Below, piece by piece: positions 1-7,186 of a DNA stretch of 25,342 bases (position 1 is its first letter; every line of letters begins with the position of its first letter). The stretch comes from Oscillospiraceae bacterium (lineage in GTDB: Bacteria; Bacillota; Clostridia; Oscillospirales; Ruminococcaceae). The position numbers and the translations under genes were made by a program. The notes under the pieces were generated by a model. That model was given only the letters and a program-made list of their open reading frames with translations, made no database searches and was not told where the DNA came from. The stretch covers positions 1 through 25,342 of the forward strand of contig JAHHUC010000026.1 of assembly GCA_020024215.1 (NCBI GenBank), read 5' to 3'.

Positions 1-150
1 TTTTGCATGACTTTTGTGCCTGCGAAATTTAAAAAAATGAGAATTTGCAAAGCAAGAGCTTTCTTTAAATTTTAAGTATTGCTTTAGCTGTGCGCAAAAA
101 TTTATCTGACAGCAAGAGGCGCTATTTAAGTATAATTGATATCCTGCATA
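1..150. repeat. Direct repeat, copy 1 (may continue off the window)
   Basis: This AT-rich block recurs almost unchanged 237 bp downstream at 238-387, with only scattered substitutions (for example agcaagagct versus agcaaaagct). Both copies end in the same atatcctgcata. Copy 1 starts at base 1, so its true left edge is not visible. Short open frames cross it on both strands, but they run through the repeat without a ribosome binding site or a recognisable protein. I read it as a non-coding intergenic repeat. The 1-654 interval contains no gene I can support. Confidence 0.85.
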
Positions 151-180
151 GAGAAATCTTAAAATCTTTTGGCGCAGCCT

Positions 181-202
181 CCGCTTTCTTAAAAGAAAGC
201 GG
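181..202. repeat. 22 bp palindrome after repeat copy 1
   Basis: Perfect inverted repeat: arms ccgctttctt and aagaaagcgg around a 2 bp centre. It lies about 30 bp after the end of repeat copy 1. A different palindrome of the same length holds the equivalent place after copy 2. No T-run follows on either strand, so it is not a standard terminator. Confidence 0.8.
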
Positions 203-237
203 GGCAAGGAATTTTAATTCGCACAGGGAAAAAAGAT

Positions 238-387
238 TTTTGCATGACTTTTGTGCCTGCGAAATTTAAAAAAATGAGAATTTGCAAAGCAAAAGCTTTC
301 TTTAAATTTTAAGCATTGCTTTAGCCGTGCGCAAAAATTTATCTGACAGCAAGAGGGGCTATTTAAGGAAAATTGATATCCTGCATA
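238..387. repeat. Direct repeat, copy 2
   Basis: Second copy of the 150 bp block at 1-150, collinear at a constant 237 bp offset. Each copy is followed by a variable segment with a 22 bp palindrome and then a shared ttcgcacagg motif (218-227 and 434-443). The segment at about 444-500 (ttcctgcgctg, ctttctttctgtgt) looks like a decayed start of a third unit. Unit length and lack of short spacers rule out a CRISPR. Confidence 0.85.
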
Positions 388-396
388 TAAAAGCCC

Positions 397-418
397 AAGC
401 TTTTTCGAGAAAAAGCTT
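397..418. repeat. 22 bp palindrome after repeat copy 2
   Basis: Perfect inverted repeat: arms aagctttttc and gaaaaagctt around a ga centre, 10 bp after repeat copy 2. It matches the palindrome at 181-202 in position and length but not in sequence, so the fold is kept while the bases differ. Confidence 0.8.
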
Positions 419-520
419 AGCAAAAAGCTTTATTTCGCACAGGAAAGAAAGCTTTCAGCACAACCTTTCTTCCTGCGCTGCTTTCTTTCTGTGTATGTTT
501 AAAAATTAAAAATTGCCAAA

Positions 521-557
521 AGCCCCCAATCCGCAAGAAAGGGGGCTGTTTTCTTTT
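521..557. terminator. Rho-independent terminator, probably bidirectional
   Basis: Stem agccccc (521-527) pairs with gggggct (541-547), followed on the plus strand by gttttctttt. On the minus strand the stem is followed by tttggcaattttt, so it could also end the minus-strand transcript of the small membrane protein about 100 bp upstream. The remaining DNA up to 654 shows nothing I can name. Confidence 0.7.
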
Positions 558-654
558 AAATAGCAATAAAGCAAAAAATGATTAAGTCAAAAAGTGATGC
601 AACAATTTTTCATCTGTCTTTAAGGTGTATTTTTATAGTCTCATAATTAAAAGC

Positions 655-840
655 TTATTCCTTTTTATTTTTAAAATACATATGCAGAAAACCGGCTGCG
701 CTTATAATAAGGCATACTGCGGCAACGAAAAATCCCCATTTAGCCGCTGAATATTCCTGAAAAACAGCCGACAGCAAAAAACTGAATCCGCCTATAAAAT
801 TTAATATTGAGGTTATGAGGTAAGCAGTTTTCTTTTTCAT
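655..840 (-). CDS. Small two-helix membrane protein, unknown function
   Basis: A 61-residue protein starting MKKKTAYLIT. It has two hydrophobic stretches (about residues 5-24 and 34-52) joined by a short loop containing QEYSAAK, and ends in a basic KNKKE tail, so it should be a hairpin in the membrane. The frame can be extended to a GTG at 849, but that GTG lies inside the AGGTGA ribosome binding site. The ATG at 840, 5 bases after that site, is the better start. It lies downstream of the Imm42-like gene on the same strand with a 72 bp gap, so the two may be co-transcribed. I do not recognise a family. Confidence 0.65.
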   Translation of the reverse strand: MKKKTAYLITSILNFIGGFSFLLSAVFQEYSAAKWGFFVAAVCLIISAAGFLHMYFKNKKE

Positions 841-912
841 AAAAATCACCTGTTGTCAGTTAAGTATTGCTGTAAAGCTTAAATTTAAGTCAAAGCTAAA
901 AAAGCTTATAGG

Positions 913-1419
913 TTACATAATATAATTATTATAATAGCTGCATAATTGCTGTTTTATGTTCTCAAATTCATCCCTTTTCAATACCACTTCATCCTTAAGT
1001 GCCAAAGCTTCTTTGCCATTGCATCCGTTTGCTTTAGAAACCAAAATTTTTATATTTTTTTCATCGGCAATTATGAAAAAATAGTATTTTGCATTTTGAA
1101 GCTCAACCAAAGGTATGAGATATGAGTAATCGTTATGGATGTTGATGTCATCAGGAAATGTCATAACGGAAAGCTTCTCCAGCAAATCCTTTGAGTCCAA
1201 AGCATACAGCTCATTGTCTGACTTAGGATCTACAAATGGGGAATTGCTCAAAAGAAATAGCAGCTCATCACTTAATGTGGTGGTACGCAGGTCTTTTGGA
1301 AACATATTTCCGTTTACATAAACATATAAAAGTCCATTCACAAAGCCGTTTGAGCTCCATTGCAAAACCGGTTCAATAAGAAAAGCCAGTTTTGCAGGAT
1401 CACCTATAAGCAACTGCAC
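913..1419 (-). CDS. Imm42-like immunity protein (orphan)
   Basis: A 168-residue soluble protein with no signal peptide. The opening LLIGDPAKLAFLIEPV, then a W-S-x-x-G-F-x-N-G-L segment, then VNGNMFPKDLRTTTLSDEL, matches my recollection of the immunity 42 family, whose members neutralise polymorphic toxins of contact or secretion systems. I recognise the family by pattern only, not by search. Start: GTG at 1419, 5 bases after AGAAGG. It has a strong promoter of its own. No toxin, WXG100 or LXG protein, or secretion gene is adjacent, so it stands as an orphan, as when a bacterium keeps immunity to neighbours' toxins. The next gene downstream encodes a small membrane protein. Confidence 0.65.
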   Translation of the reverse strand: MQLLIGDPAKLAFLIEPVLQWSSNGFVNGLLYVYVNGNMFPKDLRTTTLSDELLFLLSNSPFVDPKSDNELYALDSKDLLEKLSVMTFPDDINIHNDYSYLIPLVELQNAKYYFFIIADEKNIKILVSKANGCNGKEALALKDEVVLKRDEFENIKQQLCSYYNNYIM

Positions 1420-1446
1420 TTCAGCCTTCTTTCTGCATTTTTCACA

Positions 1447-1475
1447 AGTATATCATACTTTTTGTATCTTATCAA
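1447..1475 (-). promoter_or_regulatory. Sigma-A promoter of the Imm42-like gene
   Basis: Reading the minus strand: TTGATA (1475-1470), a 17 bp spacer, then TATACT (1452-1447) preceded by an extended -10 TG. The start codon lies about 28 bp below the -10. The promoter begins right after the rny terminator. Confidence 0.7.
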
Positions 1476-1482
1476 TCAAGCT

Positions 1483-1522
1483 AAAAAAGAGAGCAGCACC
1501 ATTTTAATGATACTGCTCTCTT
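1483..1522 (-). terminator. rny terminator
   Basis: Minus-strand stem aagagagcag pairs with ctgctctctt (1513-1522 with 1487-1496) and runs into TTTTTT. It lies 18 bp below the rny stop codon. Confidence 0.9.
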
Positions 1523-1539
1523 AGAAATTCGTTTTAAGC

Positions 1540-3084
1540 CTACTTTGCGTATTCTATTGCCCTTGTCTCTCTTACCACATGGATCTTTATCTGACCGGGG
1601 TAATCCAGCTCGTTTTCTATTCTGTTCTTTATTTCTCTTGCAACAATGACCATCTGGTCATCATTTACAACCTCAGGCTTCAGCATTACTCTTATTTCAC
1701 GGCCTGCCTGAACAGCGTAACATTTTTCAACTCCGTCAAAGGAATTTGCAATTTCCTCCAGCTTTTCAAGTCTCTTTACATAGTTTTCAAGATTTTCTCT
1801 TCTGGCGCCGGGACGGGCAGCGGAGATGGCGTCTGCCGCCTGAACTATGCAGGCGATTACAGTTCTGGGCTCCACGTCATTGTGGTGGGATTCTATCGCA
1901 TGGATAACATCGGGGGATTCCTTAAATTTCTTGGCAATTTCCACACCGATATCCACATGGGAGCCTTCTATTTCATGTGTCATGGATTTTCCTATGTCAT
2001 GGAAAAGTCCGGCTCTCTTTGCCAAGGTTATGTCCGCACCGATTTCAGAGGCAAGCATACCGGATATGTAAGCCACCTCGGCAGAGTGCTGCAAAACATT
2101 CTGTCCGTAGCTGGAGCGGTATCTCATTCTTCCTAAGAGCTTTACAAGCTCGGGGTGAACATTTCCCACACCTGTTTCCAGAACGATTCTCTCGCCGTCA
2201 AATTTTATCTTGGATTCTACCTCTCTCTGGGCTTTTTCAACCATCTCTTCAATTCTTGCAGGATGGATTCTTCCGTCATTTATAAGCCTTTCCAGCGCTA
2301 TTCTTGCAACCTCGCGCCTCACCGGGTCATGGGAAGAAAGGGTTATTGCCTCGGGTGTGTCGTCAATAATAAGGTCAACACCTGTAAGTGTTTCCAATGC
2401 TCTTATATTTCTGCCCTCTCTGCCTATGATTCTGCCCTTCATTTCATCTGACGGCAAAGGAACCACCGACACAGTGGTTTCAACAACCTGTTCAACAGCA
2501 CATCTTTGAATGGCAAGAGAGATGATATTTCTCGCCTTCTGGTCAGCTTCCTCCTTGAGCCTTGTCTCCATAGCTGTTATCCTGAGGGCCTTTTCTCTTG
2601 TCAGCTCCCCATCGAGGCTGTCAAGCAGATATTCCTTTGCCTGATCCATGGTAAAGCCCGAAATCTTCTCCAGCATTTCAAATTGGCTGTGCTTTACAAC
2701 CTCTGCCTCATTCAGCTTCTGCTCGGCGGTTTTAAGCTTGGAATTTATAAGCTCCTCTTTCTTGTCCAGAGAATCCATCTTTTTGTCGATGGTTTCCTCC
2801 TTGTGCTGAACACGCCTTTCAAGACGTGTGACCTCGTTGCGCCTCTCCTTCAATTCCCTGTCAGTTTCTGTCTTTAGCTTGAAAATTTCATCCTTGGCTT
2901 CAATAATAGCTTCTTTCTTCTTGCTTTCAGCTGTCTTTAAAGCCTCACCGACAATCCTTTTTGCTTCATCTTCTGCTGTTCCCAGTTCCTGTTCTGCTTT
3001 TTTCTTTCTATAATTAATGCCTGAGGGAAAGGCAATTGCTGCACTGATTACAATTGAAATAACACTGCAAATTACTAAATCCAT
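1540..3084 (-). CDS. rny: Ribonuclease Y
   Basis: A 514-residue membrane-anchored endoribonuclease that starts mRNA decay and processing. Visible parts in order: an N-terminal membrane helix (about 1-20); a long charged coiled coil (about 28-190) rich in E, K and R; a KH RNA-binding domain around residue 218 with GRIIGREGRNIRALE; and an HD metal-dependent phosphodiesterase domain with GLFHDIGKS near residue 361 and the later SHHNDVEP segment. The length is normal for the family. The start ATG follows AAAGGAGG at 9 bases. It is transcribed alone, divergently from ylxM, with a 400 bp region between them that carries a structured leader. Its own terminator follows. Confidence 0.98.
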   Translation of the reverse strand: MDLVICSVISIVISAAIAFPSGINYRKKKAEQELGTAEDEAKRIVGEALKTAESKKKEAIIEAKDEIFKLKTETDRELKERRNEVTRLERRVQHKEETIDKKMDSLDKKEELINSKLKTAEQKLNEAEVVKHSQFEMLEKISGFTMDQAKEYLLDSLDGELTREKALRITAMETRLKEEADQKARNIISLAIQRCAVEQVVETTVSVVPLPSDEMKGRIIGREGRNIRALETLTGVDLIIDDTPEAITLSSHDPVRREVARIALERLINDGRIHPARIEEMVEKAQREVESKIKFDGERIVLETGVGNVHPELVKLLGRMRYRSSYGQNVLQHSAEVAYISGMLASEIGADITLAKRAGLFHDIGKSMTHEIEGSHVDIGVEIAKKFKESPDVIHAIESHHNDVEPRTVIACIVQAADAISAARPGARRENLENYVKRLEKLEEIANSFDGVEKCYAVQAGREIRVMLKPEVVNDDQMVIVAREIKNRIENELDYPGQIKIHVVRETRAIEYAK

Positions 3085-3237
3085 TAAAATTTTCCTCCTT
3101 TCTTTTAATACAAAAATCCAAAATTAGAGAAGGTATTTTATAATAATCCTCTTTGATATCAAATTGTCATATATAGGGCAATAATAAAAATAAGGGCGTA
3201 GGCAAGCCGGCAAAACGGCGCAAAATAAGGCTTAAAC

Positions 3238-3289
3238 TAAAAAAATGCCGCTTTGCTTTCAAAAGGCATATGTCCTCATTTTAAGACAT
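3238..3289 (-). terminator. Tandem hairpin with U-tract in the rny leader (attenuator or small-RNA end)
   Basis: On the minus strand, hairpin 1 pairs ATGTCTT with AGGACAT (3289-3283 with 3276-3270). It is followed at once by hairpin 2, ATGCC-TTTTG with CAAAG-c-GGCAT (3269-3245), running into seven T. It sits about 155 bp upstream of the rny start codon, between a promoter-like pair at 3372-3400 and the gene. A smaller GCCG/CGGC hairpin follows at 3206-3219. This looks like a leader attenuator, or the 3' end of a short RNA of roughly 125 nt. I know no named riboswitch that fits. Confidence 0.6.
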
Positions 3290-3371
3290 TCCCTTTAACA
3301 AATGTAAAAAATTTATAAAAATATAAGAAATTTACAAATCAAAATAGATTACAACTCATATACCTTATATA

Positions 3372-3400
3372 AGTTTACATAATTTTAAGGTATATGTCAA
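3372..3400 (-). promoter_or_regulatory. Probable promoter of the rny leader
   Basis: Minus strand: perfect TTGACA (3400-3395), a 17 bp spacer, then TAAACT (3377-3372). Transcription from here would give rny a ~280 nt leader that includes the tandem hairpin. The 3085-3465 interval has no supported gene. Confidence 0.55.
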
Positions 3401-3465
3401 GAAATTTTACCTTTTAATGCATAAAAGAAAGTGGCAAAAAACTTAGAAATGTAAAGAGAAAACAC

Positions 3466-3494
3466 TTGACACTTACGAAAAATTAGTATATAAT
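3466..3494 (+). promoter_or_regulatory. Consensus sigma-A promoter of the ylxM-ffh operon
   Basis: TTGACA (3466-3471), a 17 bp spacer and TATAAT (3489-3494): a perfect match at both hexamers with ideal spacing. It is 31 bp upstream of the ylxM start, as fits a constitutively strong operon for protein targeting and ribosome assembly. Confidence 0.92.
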
Positions 3495-3525
3495 CAATAA
3501 GTCCGATGGAAGAAAGGAGTGCGTC

Positions 3526-3891
3526 ATGGCTAAGGATTTAAGAATTTCTCTGCTGTATGACTTTTACGGTCAGCTCCTGACAGAAAAGCAGCAGGAGGCA
3601 ATCGAGCTTTATTACAATGAGGATTTGTCTTTAGCTGAGATAGCTCAGTTTGATGCCATAACCCGACAGGGTGTGCGGGATTCCATAAAAAGGGCGGAGG
3701 CACAGCTTCTTGAATTTGAAGAAAGATTGGGGCTTCTTGCAAAATTCTGCCAGGTTAAGGAAAATCTTGCGAAAATAGAAAAATGCGCCTTGGCTATCAA
3801 GGAGATAAACGACAGGCTCAACAATTCCATGGAAATCGACAGCAAGTGCATGGAGATAAAAAATCTGTGCCTTAAAATAGAAGATCAGTAA
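3526..3891 (+). CDS. ylxM: YlxM, helix-turn-helix protein associated with SRP
   Basis: A 121-residue protein of the YlxM/p13 family (UPF0122), which binds SRP components and stimulates SRP GTPase activity in some Gram-positives. The N-terminal half has the sigma-70 region 4-like helix-turn-helix pattern: YDFYGQLLTEKQQEAIELYY, then DLSLAEIAQ, then TRQGVRDSIKRAE. The C-terminal half is helical and charged. The start ATG follows AAAGGAG at 6 bases. It is first in the operon, 19 bp before ffh, the family's usual position. Confidence 0.93.
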   Translation: MAKDLRISLLYDFYGQLLTEKQQEAIELYYNEDLSLAEIAQFDAITRQGVRDSIKRAEAQLLEFEERLGLLAKFCQVKENLAKIEKCALAIKEINDRLNNSMEIDSKCMEIKNLCLKIEDQ

Positions 3892-3910
3892 TTTGTGAAG
3901 AGGTAGCAAG

Positions 3911-5236
3911 ATGGCTTTTGAAGGTCTCTCAGAAAAGCTCAACGGAGTTTTTAAAAAGTTAAAATCAAAGGGAAAGCTTAAAGAGTCCGACATCAAGGAA
4001 GTTATGCGCGAGGTGCGTCTGGCTCTTTTGGAGGCGGATGTAAACTTTAAGGTGGCGAAGGATTTTATTTCCTCCTGCTCTGAAAAGTGCATGGGCGCTG
4101 CCGTTTTGGAAAGCCTTACTCCGGCACAGCAGGTCATTAAAATCGTAAAGGATGAAATGACCGTCCTCATGGGCTCTGAAAATGAGAAGATACGCTTTTC
4201 ATCAAAGCTTCCGACCATCATAATGCTCTGCGGACTTCAGGGCTCGGGAAAAACCACGCATGCGGCAAAAATAGCCAAATATTTTAAGGATTTGGGCAAA
4301 AGGCCGCTTCTGGTCGCCTGCGACGTTTACAGACCTGCTGCAATAAAGCAGCTTCAGGTGGTAGGTCAGGAGGTGGGGGTTCCTGTCTTTGAAATGGGAC
4401 AGGGCGATCCTGTAAAAATAGCCGGAAGATCCATAATGCGCGCAAGAGATTACGGCGATGACATAGTTATACTGGATACAGCCGGACGGCTGCACATAGA
4501 TGAGGCACTGATGGATGAGCTTGACAGCATTAAAAATGAGGTTCAGCCCCATGAGATATTGCTGGTTATAGACTCCATGCTGGGACAGGATGCGGTTAAT
4601 GTTGCAAAAAGCTTTGATGAGAGGCTTGATTTGACAGGCGTTGTTCTCACCAAGCTGGACGGCGACACAAGAGGCGGTGCTGCTCTTTCTGTAAGGGCTG
4701 TCACCGGAAAGCCCATCAAGTTTATAGGTGTGGGCGAAAAGCTTTCGCAGCTGGAGCCATTTTATCCTGACAGAATGGCATCAAGAATTCTGGGCATGGG
4801 CGATGTTCTCACATTGGTTGAAAAGGCCCAGGAGACGGTGGATGAAAAAAATGCGCTGGAAATGGCAAAGAAGCTGAGAAAAAACAGCTTTACCCTGGCC
4901 GATCTTCTGGTTCAGATGAAGCAGATTCAGGGAATGGGGCCCTTAGGGCAGGTTTTGGGCATGATACCGGGTGTTAAGGTAAATGACGAGGACGCCCAAA
5001 GGGGAGAGAAGGAGCTTAAAAGGATGGAGGCCATCATAAACTCCATGACTCCCAAGGAGAGGGAAAAGCCCTCTATAATAGATCCAAAAAGAAAGAGGAG
5101 AATAGCCAAGGGAAGCGGAACCGAGGTTCAGGATGTAAACCGTGTGCTTCGCCAGTTTGAGCAGATGCAGAAGATGATGAAGCAGCTTAGCTCAAGCAAA
5201 AAGGGCAGGGGCCTCTTAGGCAGGATGGGAATGTAA
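3911..5236 (+). CDS. ffh: Signal recognition particle GTPase Ffh
   Basis: A 441-residue SRP54-type protein. It binds the SRP RNA and hydrophobic signal sequences and delivers nascent chains to FtsY at the membrane. Order: N domain (about 1-85); G domain with the P-loop CGLQGSGKTT, then DTAGRLHIDE and TKLDGDTRGG; and a Met-rich M domain starting near residue 320 with QMKQIQGMGPLGQVLGM, then the RNA-binding SGTEVQDVNRVLRQF helix. The tail ends in a Gly/Met-containing GRGLLGRMGM. Length and motifs are ordinary. No SRP RNA gene is visible in this window. Confidence 0.98.
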   Translation: MAFEGLSEKLNGVFKKLKSKGKLKESDIKEVMREVRLALLEADVNFKVAKDFISSCSEKCMGAAVLESLTPAQQVIKIVKDEMTVLMGSENEKIRFSSKLPTIIMLCGLQGSGKTTHAAKIAKYFKDLGKRPLLVACDVYRPAAIKQLQVVGQEVGVPVFEMGQGDPVKIAGRSIMRARDYGDDIVILDTAGRLHIDEALMDELDSIKNEVQPHEILLVIDSMLGQDAVNVAKSFDERLDLTGVVLTKLDGDTRGGAALSVRAVTGKPIKFIGVGEKLSQLEPFYPDRMASRILGMGDVLTLVEKAQETVDEKNALEMAKKLRKNSFTLADLLVQMKQIQGMGPLGQVLGMIPGVKVNDEDAQRGEKELKRMEAIINSMTPKEREKPSIIDPKRKRRIAKGSGTEVQDVNRVLRQFEQMQKMMKQLSSSKKGRGLLGRMGM

Positions 5237-5302
5237 GCAAGGATTTTTACCCCGCAAGACGGTGAAAATATATTTTTAAAAAATTTACAGGAGGTGACAG
5301 TA

Positions 5303-5545
5303 ATGGCTGTTAAAATAAGACTTCGCAGAATGGGTGCTAAGAAGGCTCCCTATTACAGAATTGTGGTAGCAGATTCCAGATATCCCAGAGACGGAAGATT
5401 CATTGAGGAATTGGGTAACTATGATCCTACAAAGGAACCCTCAGTTATCAATATTGATGTTGAGAAGGCTAAGAAGTGGATATCCAACGGCGCTCAGCCC
5501 ACAGATACAGTAAGAGCTATCCTCAAGAAGAACAATGTTCTCTAA
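5303..5545 (+). CDS. rpsP: Ribosomal protein bS16
   Basis: An 80-residue small-subunit protein beginning MAVKIRLRRMGAKKAPYYRI, the family's hallmark N terminus, followed by ADSRYPRDGRFIEELGNYDP. The frame extends upstream to a GTG at 5294, but that codon lies in the AGGAGGTGA ribosome binding site; ATG 5303 is 6 bases after AGGAGG and gives the standard protein. It lies 66 bp after ffh with no strong terminator between, so it is part of the same operon. Confidence 0.97.
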   Translation: MAVKIRLRRMGAKKAPYYRIVVADSRYPRDGRFIEELGNYDPTKEPSVINIDVEKAKKWISNGAQPTDTVRAILKKNNVL

Positions 5546-5560
5546 TCGGAGGCAATGATT

Positions 5561-5794
5561 ATGCAGGAGCTTATTTGTGAAATCGCAAAAGGTCTTGTTG
5601 AGCAGAAGGACAGTGTTAGCGTAACTGTTGACCCAATAGATGAGGACGGCGTGGTGTGTTATCATCTCCATGTTGCCCCCGAGGATATGGGCAGAGTTAT
5701 CGGCAAACAGGGCAGAATAGCCAAGGCAATAAGAACTATTGTTCGCTCTGCGGCAGTTAAGTCCGGCGAAAAGGTTCAGGTAGAAATTGACTGA
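5561..5794 (+). CDS. khpA: KhpA, KH-domain RNA-binding protein
   Basis: A 77-residue single KH-domain protein (YlqC/KhpA family), which works with KhpB in post-transcriptional control and cell-elongation regulation in Firmicutes. The GxxG loop is GKQG at residues 48-51 inside RVIGKQGRIAKAIRTIV. An ATG six bases earlier (5555) is only 2 bases from the GGAGG site, whereas the ATG at 5561 is 8 bases away and gives the usual N terminus, so I use 5561. It is 15 bp after rpsP, the usual order in Firmicutes. Confidence 0.95.
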   Translation: MQELICEIAKGLVEQKDSVSVTVDPIDEDGVVCYHLHVAPEDMGRVIGKQGRIAKAIRTIVRSAAVKSGEKVQVEID

Positions 5795-5823
5795 TGAGCC
5801 TGCCCCTTATGGGGGCGGATGTG

Positions 5824-5848
5824 AAGGGTGTCTCTGACGCCCTTTTTT
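5824..5848 (+). terminator. Intrinsic terminator inside the operon, between khpA and rimM
   Basis: Stem gggtgtc (5826-5832) pairs with gacgccc (5836-5842) around a tct loop, followed by TTTTTT. A smaller gcccc/ggggc hairpin precedes it at 5802-5816. rimM starts 22 bp later and no promoter is visible between, so it probably acts as a partial terminator that lowers rimM-trmD output relative to rpsP and khpA. Confidence 0.8.
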
Positions 5849-5869
5849 CAATTTAAAGGAGGAGTCCTT

Positions 5870-6385
5870 TTGAAGAAAAAATTTCTTGAAGGCGGAAAGA
5901 TAGTCTCCACCCACGGCATCAGGGGTGAGGTCAAGGTGAATTATTGGTGCGATGATCCCTATGAGCTTACCTCCTTGAAATATTTTTATTTTGATGAGGG
6001 AAAGGAAAAAATAAAGGTAGAAAAGCTGCGTGTGAATAAAAATCAGCTTATTGTAAAATTAGAGGGCGTAAACAATCCCGACGAAGCCCAAAATTTAAGG
6101 GGCAGGGTGCTTTATATAGACAGGAACGACCTTTCCTTAGGCGAGAGAGAATATTTTATAGCCGATATAATAGGGCTTAAGGTGATAGATGCCGAAACAG
6201 ACGAGGAATACGGCACACTGTGCGATGTGTCCTTTACAGGCGCAAACGATGTTTATCATATAAAATTCTCAGATGGCAAACAGAAGCTTATCCCGGCAAT
6301 TCCACAGGTAGTGATAGAGACGGATATTGACAGCGGTGTAATGAAGATAAAACCTATGGCGGGGCTTTTTGATGATGAGGATTGA
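5870..6385 (+). CDS. rimM: Ribosome maturation factor RimM
   Basis: A 171-residue 16S rRNA processing factor that binds uS19 during 30S head assembly. The N-terminal RimM domain shows GGKIVSTHGIRGEVKVNYW; the C-terminal PRC-barrel half shows EYFIADIIGLKVIDAETDEE and LIPAIPQVV. An open frame continues upstream to 5828, but that stretch is the terminator hairpin. TTG 5870 lies 7 bases after AAAGGAGG and gives the expected protein start, MKKKFLEGGKIV. Its last codons overlap the start of trmD, which suggests translational coupling. Confidence 0.95.
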   Translation: MKKKFLEGGKIVSTHGIRGEVKVNYWCDDPYELTSLKYFYFDEGKEKIKVEKLRVNKNQLIVKLEGVNNPDEAQNLRGRVLYIDRNDLSLGEREYFIADIIGLKVIDAETDEEYGTLCDVSFTGANDVYHIKFSDGKQKLIPAIPQVVIETDIDSGVMKIKPMAGLFDDED

Positions 6386-7118
6386 TATAATCACGCTGTT
6401 TCCCGAAATGTGTGAGGCCTTTTTGGGCAGCAGCATAATAGGAAGGGCAAGAAAGGACAACAAAATAGAGATAAACTGCCACCAGCTGAGGGAGTTTTCC
6501 GACAACAAGTGGGGCAGAGTGGATGATACCCCCTATGGCGGCGGAATGGGGCTTGTCATAAGGGCAGAGCCATTGGCAAGATGCTGTGACCATGTTATAA
6601 GCCTTTTTCCAAAAAAGCCCCATATAATTTACTTTTCTCCCAAGGGCAGAGTTTTCAGCCAAAGGATCGCCGGGGAGTTGAAAGATACCCATGAAAATCT
6701 GCTTTTTGTCTGCGGACATTATGAGGGTGTGGACCAGAGATTTCTGGATAAATATGTAGATGAGGAAATATCCATAGGGGACTATGTGCTGACAGGGGGA
6801 GAAATTGCGGCTGTGGCTGTTGCCGATGCTGTTGCAAGGCTTTGCCCCGGTGTGCTTTCCTCAGATGAATGTTTTCAGGATGAGAGCCACTATTGTGGAC
6901 TTTTGGAATATCCCCAATATTCCAAGCCCTCTGTTTGGGAGGGGATGAAGGTTCCGGACGTTCTCATGAGCGGACACCATGAAAGGGTAGACAGGTGGAG
7001 GCGTGACCAAGCCCTTATAATAACCAAAAAAAGGCGGCCGGATATGTTCAGCAAAATAATCCCCGACAAAAGCGATTTAAAATCCGTTGGTTATCTGTGG
7101 GAAAAATCCGAAAAGTAA
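6375..7118 (+). CDS. trmD: tRNA (guanine-N1)-methyltransferase TrmD
   Basis: A 247-residue SAM-dependent enzyme that makes m1G37 in tRNAs and so prevents +1 frameshifting. Trefoil-knot SPOUT motifs are visible: YFSPKGRVFSQ, LLFVCGHYEGVDQRF, then IGDYVLTGGEIAAV; the C-terminal domain has DESHYCGLLEYPQYSKP. ATG 6375 gives the family start MRIDIITLFPEM; upstream in-frame TTG 6369 and ATG 6372 are possible. The gene overlaps the end of rimM by 11 bp. I see no clear terminator after it. Confidence 0.97.
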   Translation: MRIDIITLFPEMCEAFLGSSIIGRARKDNKIEINCHQLREFSDNKWGRVDDTPYGGGMGLVIRAEPLARCCDHVISLFPKKPHIIYFSPKGRVFSQRIAGELKDTHENLLFVCGHYEGVDQRFLDKYVDEEISIGDYVLTGGEIAAVAVADAVARLCPGVLSSDECFQDESHYCGLLEYPQYSKPSVWEGMKVPDVLMSGHHERVDRWRRDQALIITKKRRPDMFSKIIPDKSDLKSVGYLWEKSEK

Positions 7119-7186
7119 ATTGGTCATATTTGCAGTAAGATTATGGTTATATTAAACAAAGGATTAGCATTTAATAAATAAATTCA

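Noticed and set aside
1..387. Possible CRISPR array
   Set aside because: Units are ~150 bp with an 87 bp variable part and only two copies; there are no short repeats, uniform spacers or cas genes.
214..509. Open frames of 60-69 codons on both strands within the repeats
   Set aside because: They run through duplicated non-coding sequence, have no ribosome binding site, and their residue composition follows the AT-rich repeat, not a protein.
1579..2136. 185-codon plus-strand open frame
   Set aside because: It lies wholly antisense to rny, whose protein is unmistakable; no promoter or ribosome site.
3245..3298. 17-codon open frame in the rny-ylxM intergenic region
   Set aside because: It overlaps the hairpin structure and has no ribosome binding site upstream.
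3631..4221. 196-codon minus-strand open frame
   Set aside because: Antisense to ylxM and ffh, with no recognisable protein features.
5237..5302. Weak hairpin between ffh and rpsP (ttttacc / ggtgaaaa)
   Set aside because: Pairing is imperfect and the T-rich stretch is broken; it does not qualify as a terminator or known leader.
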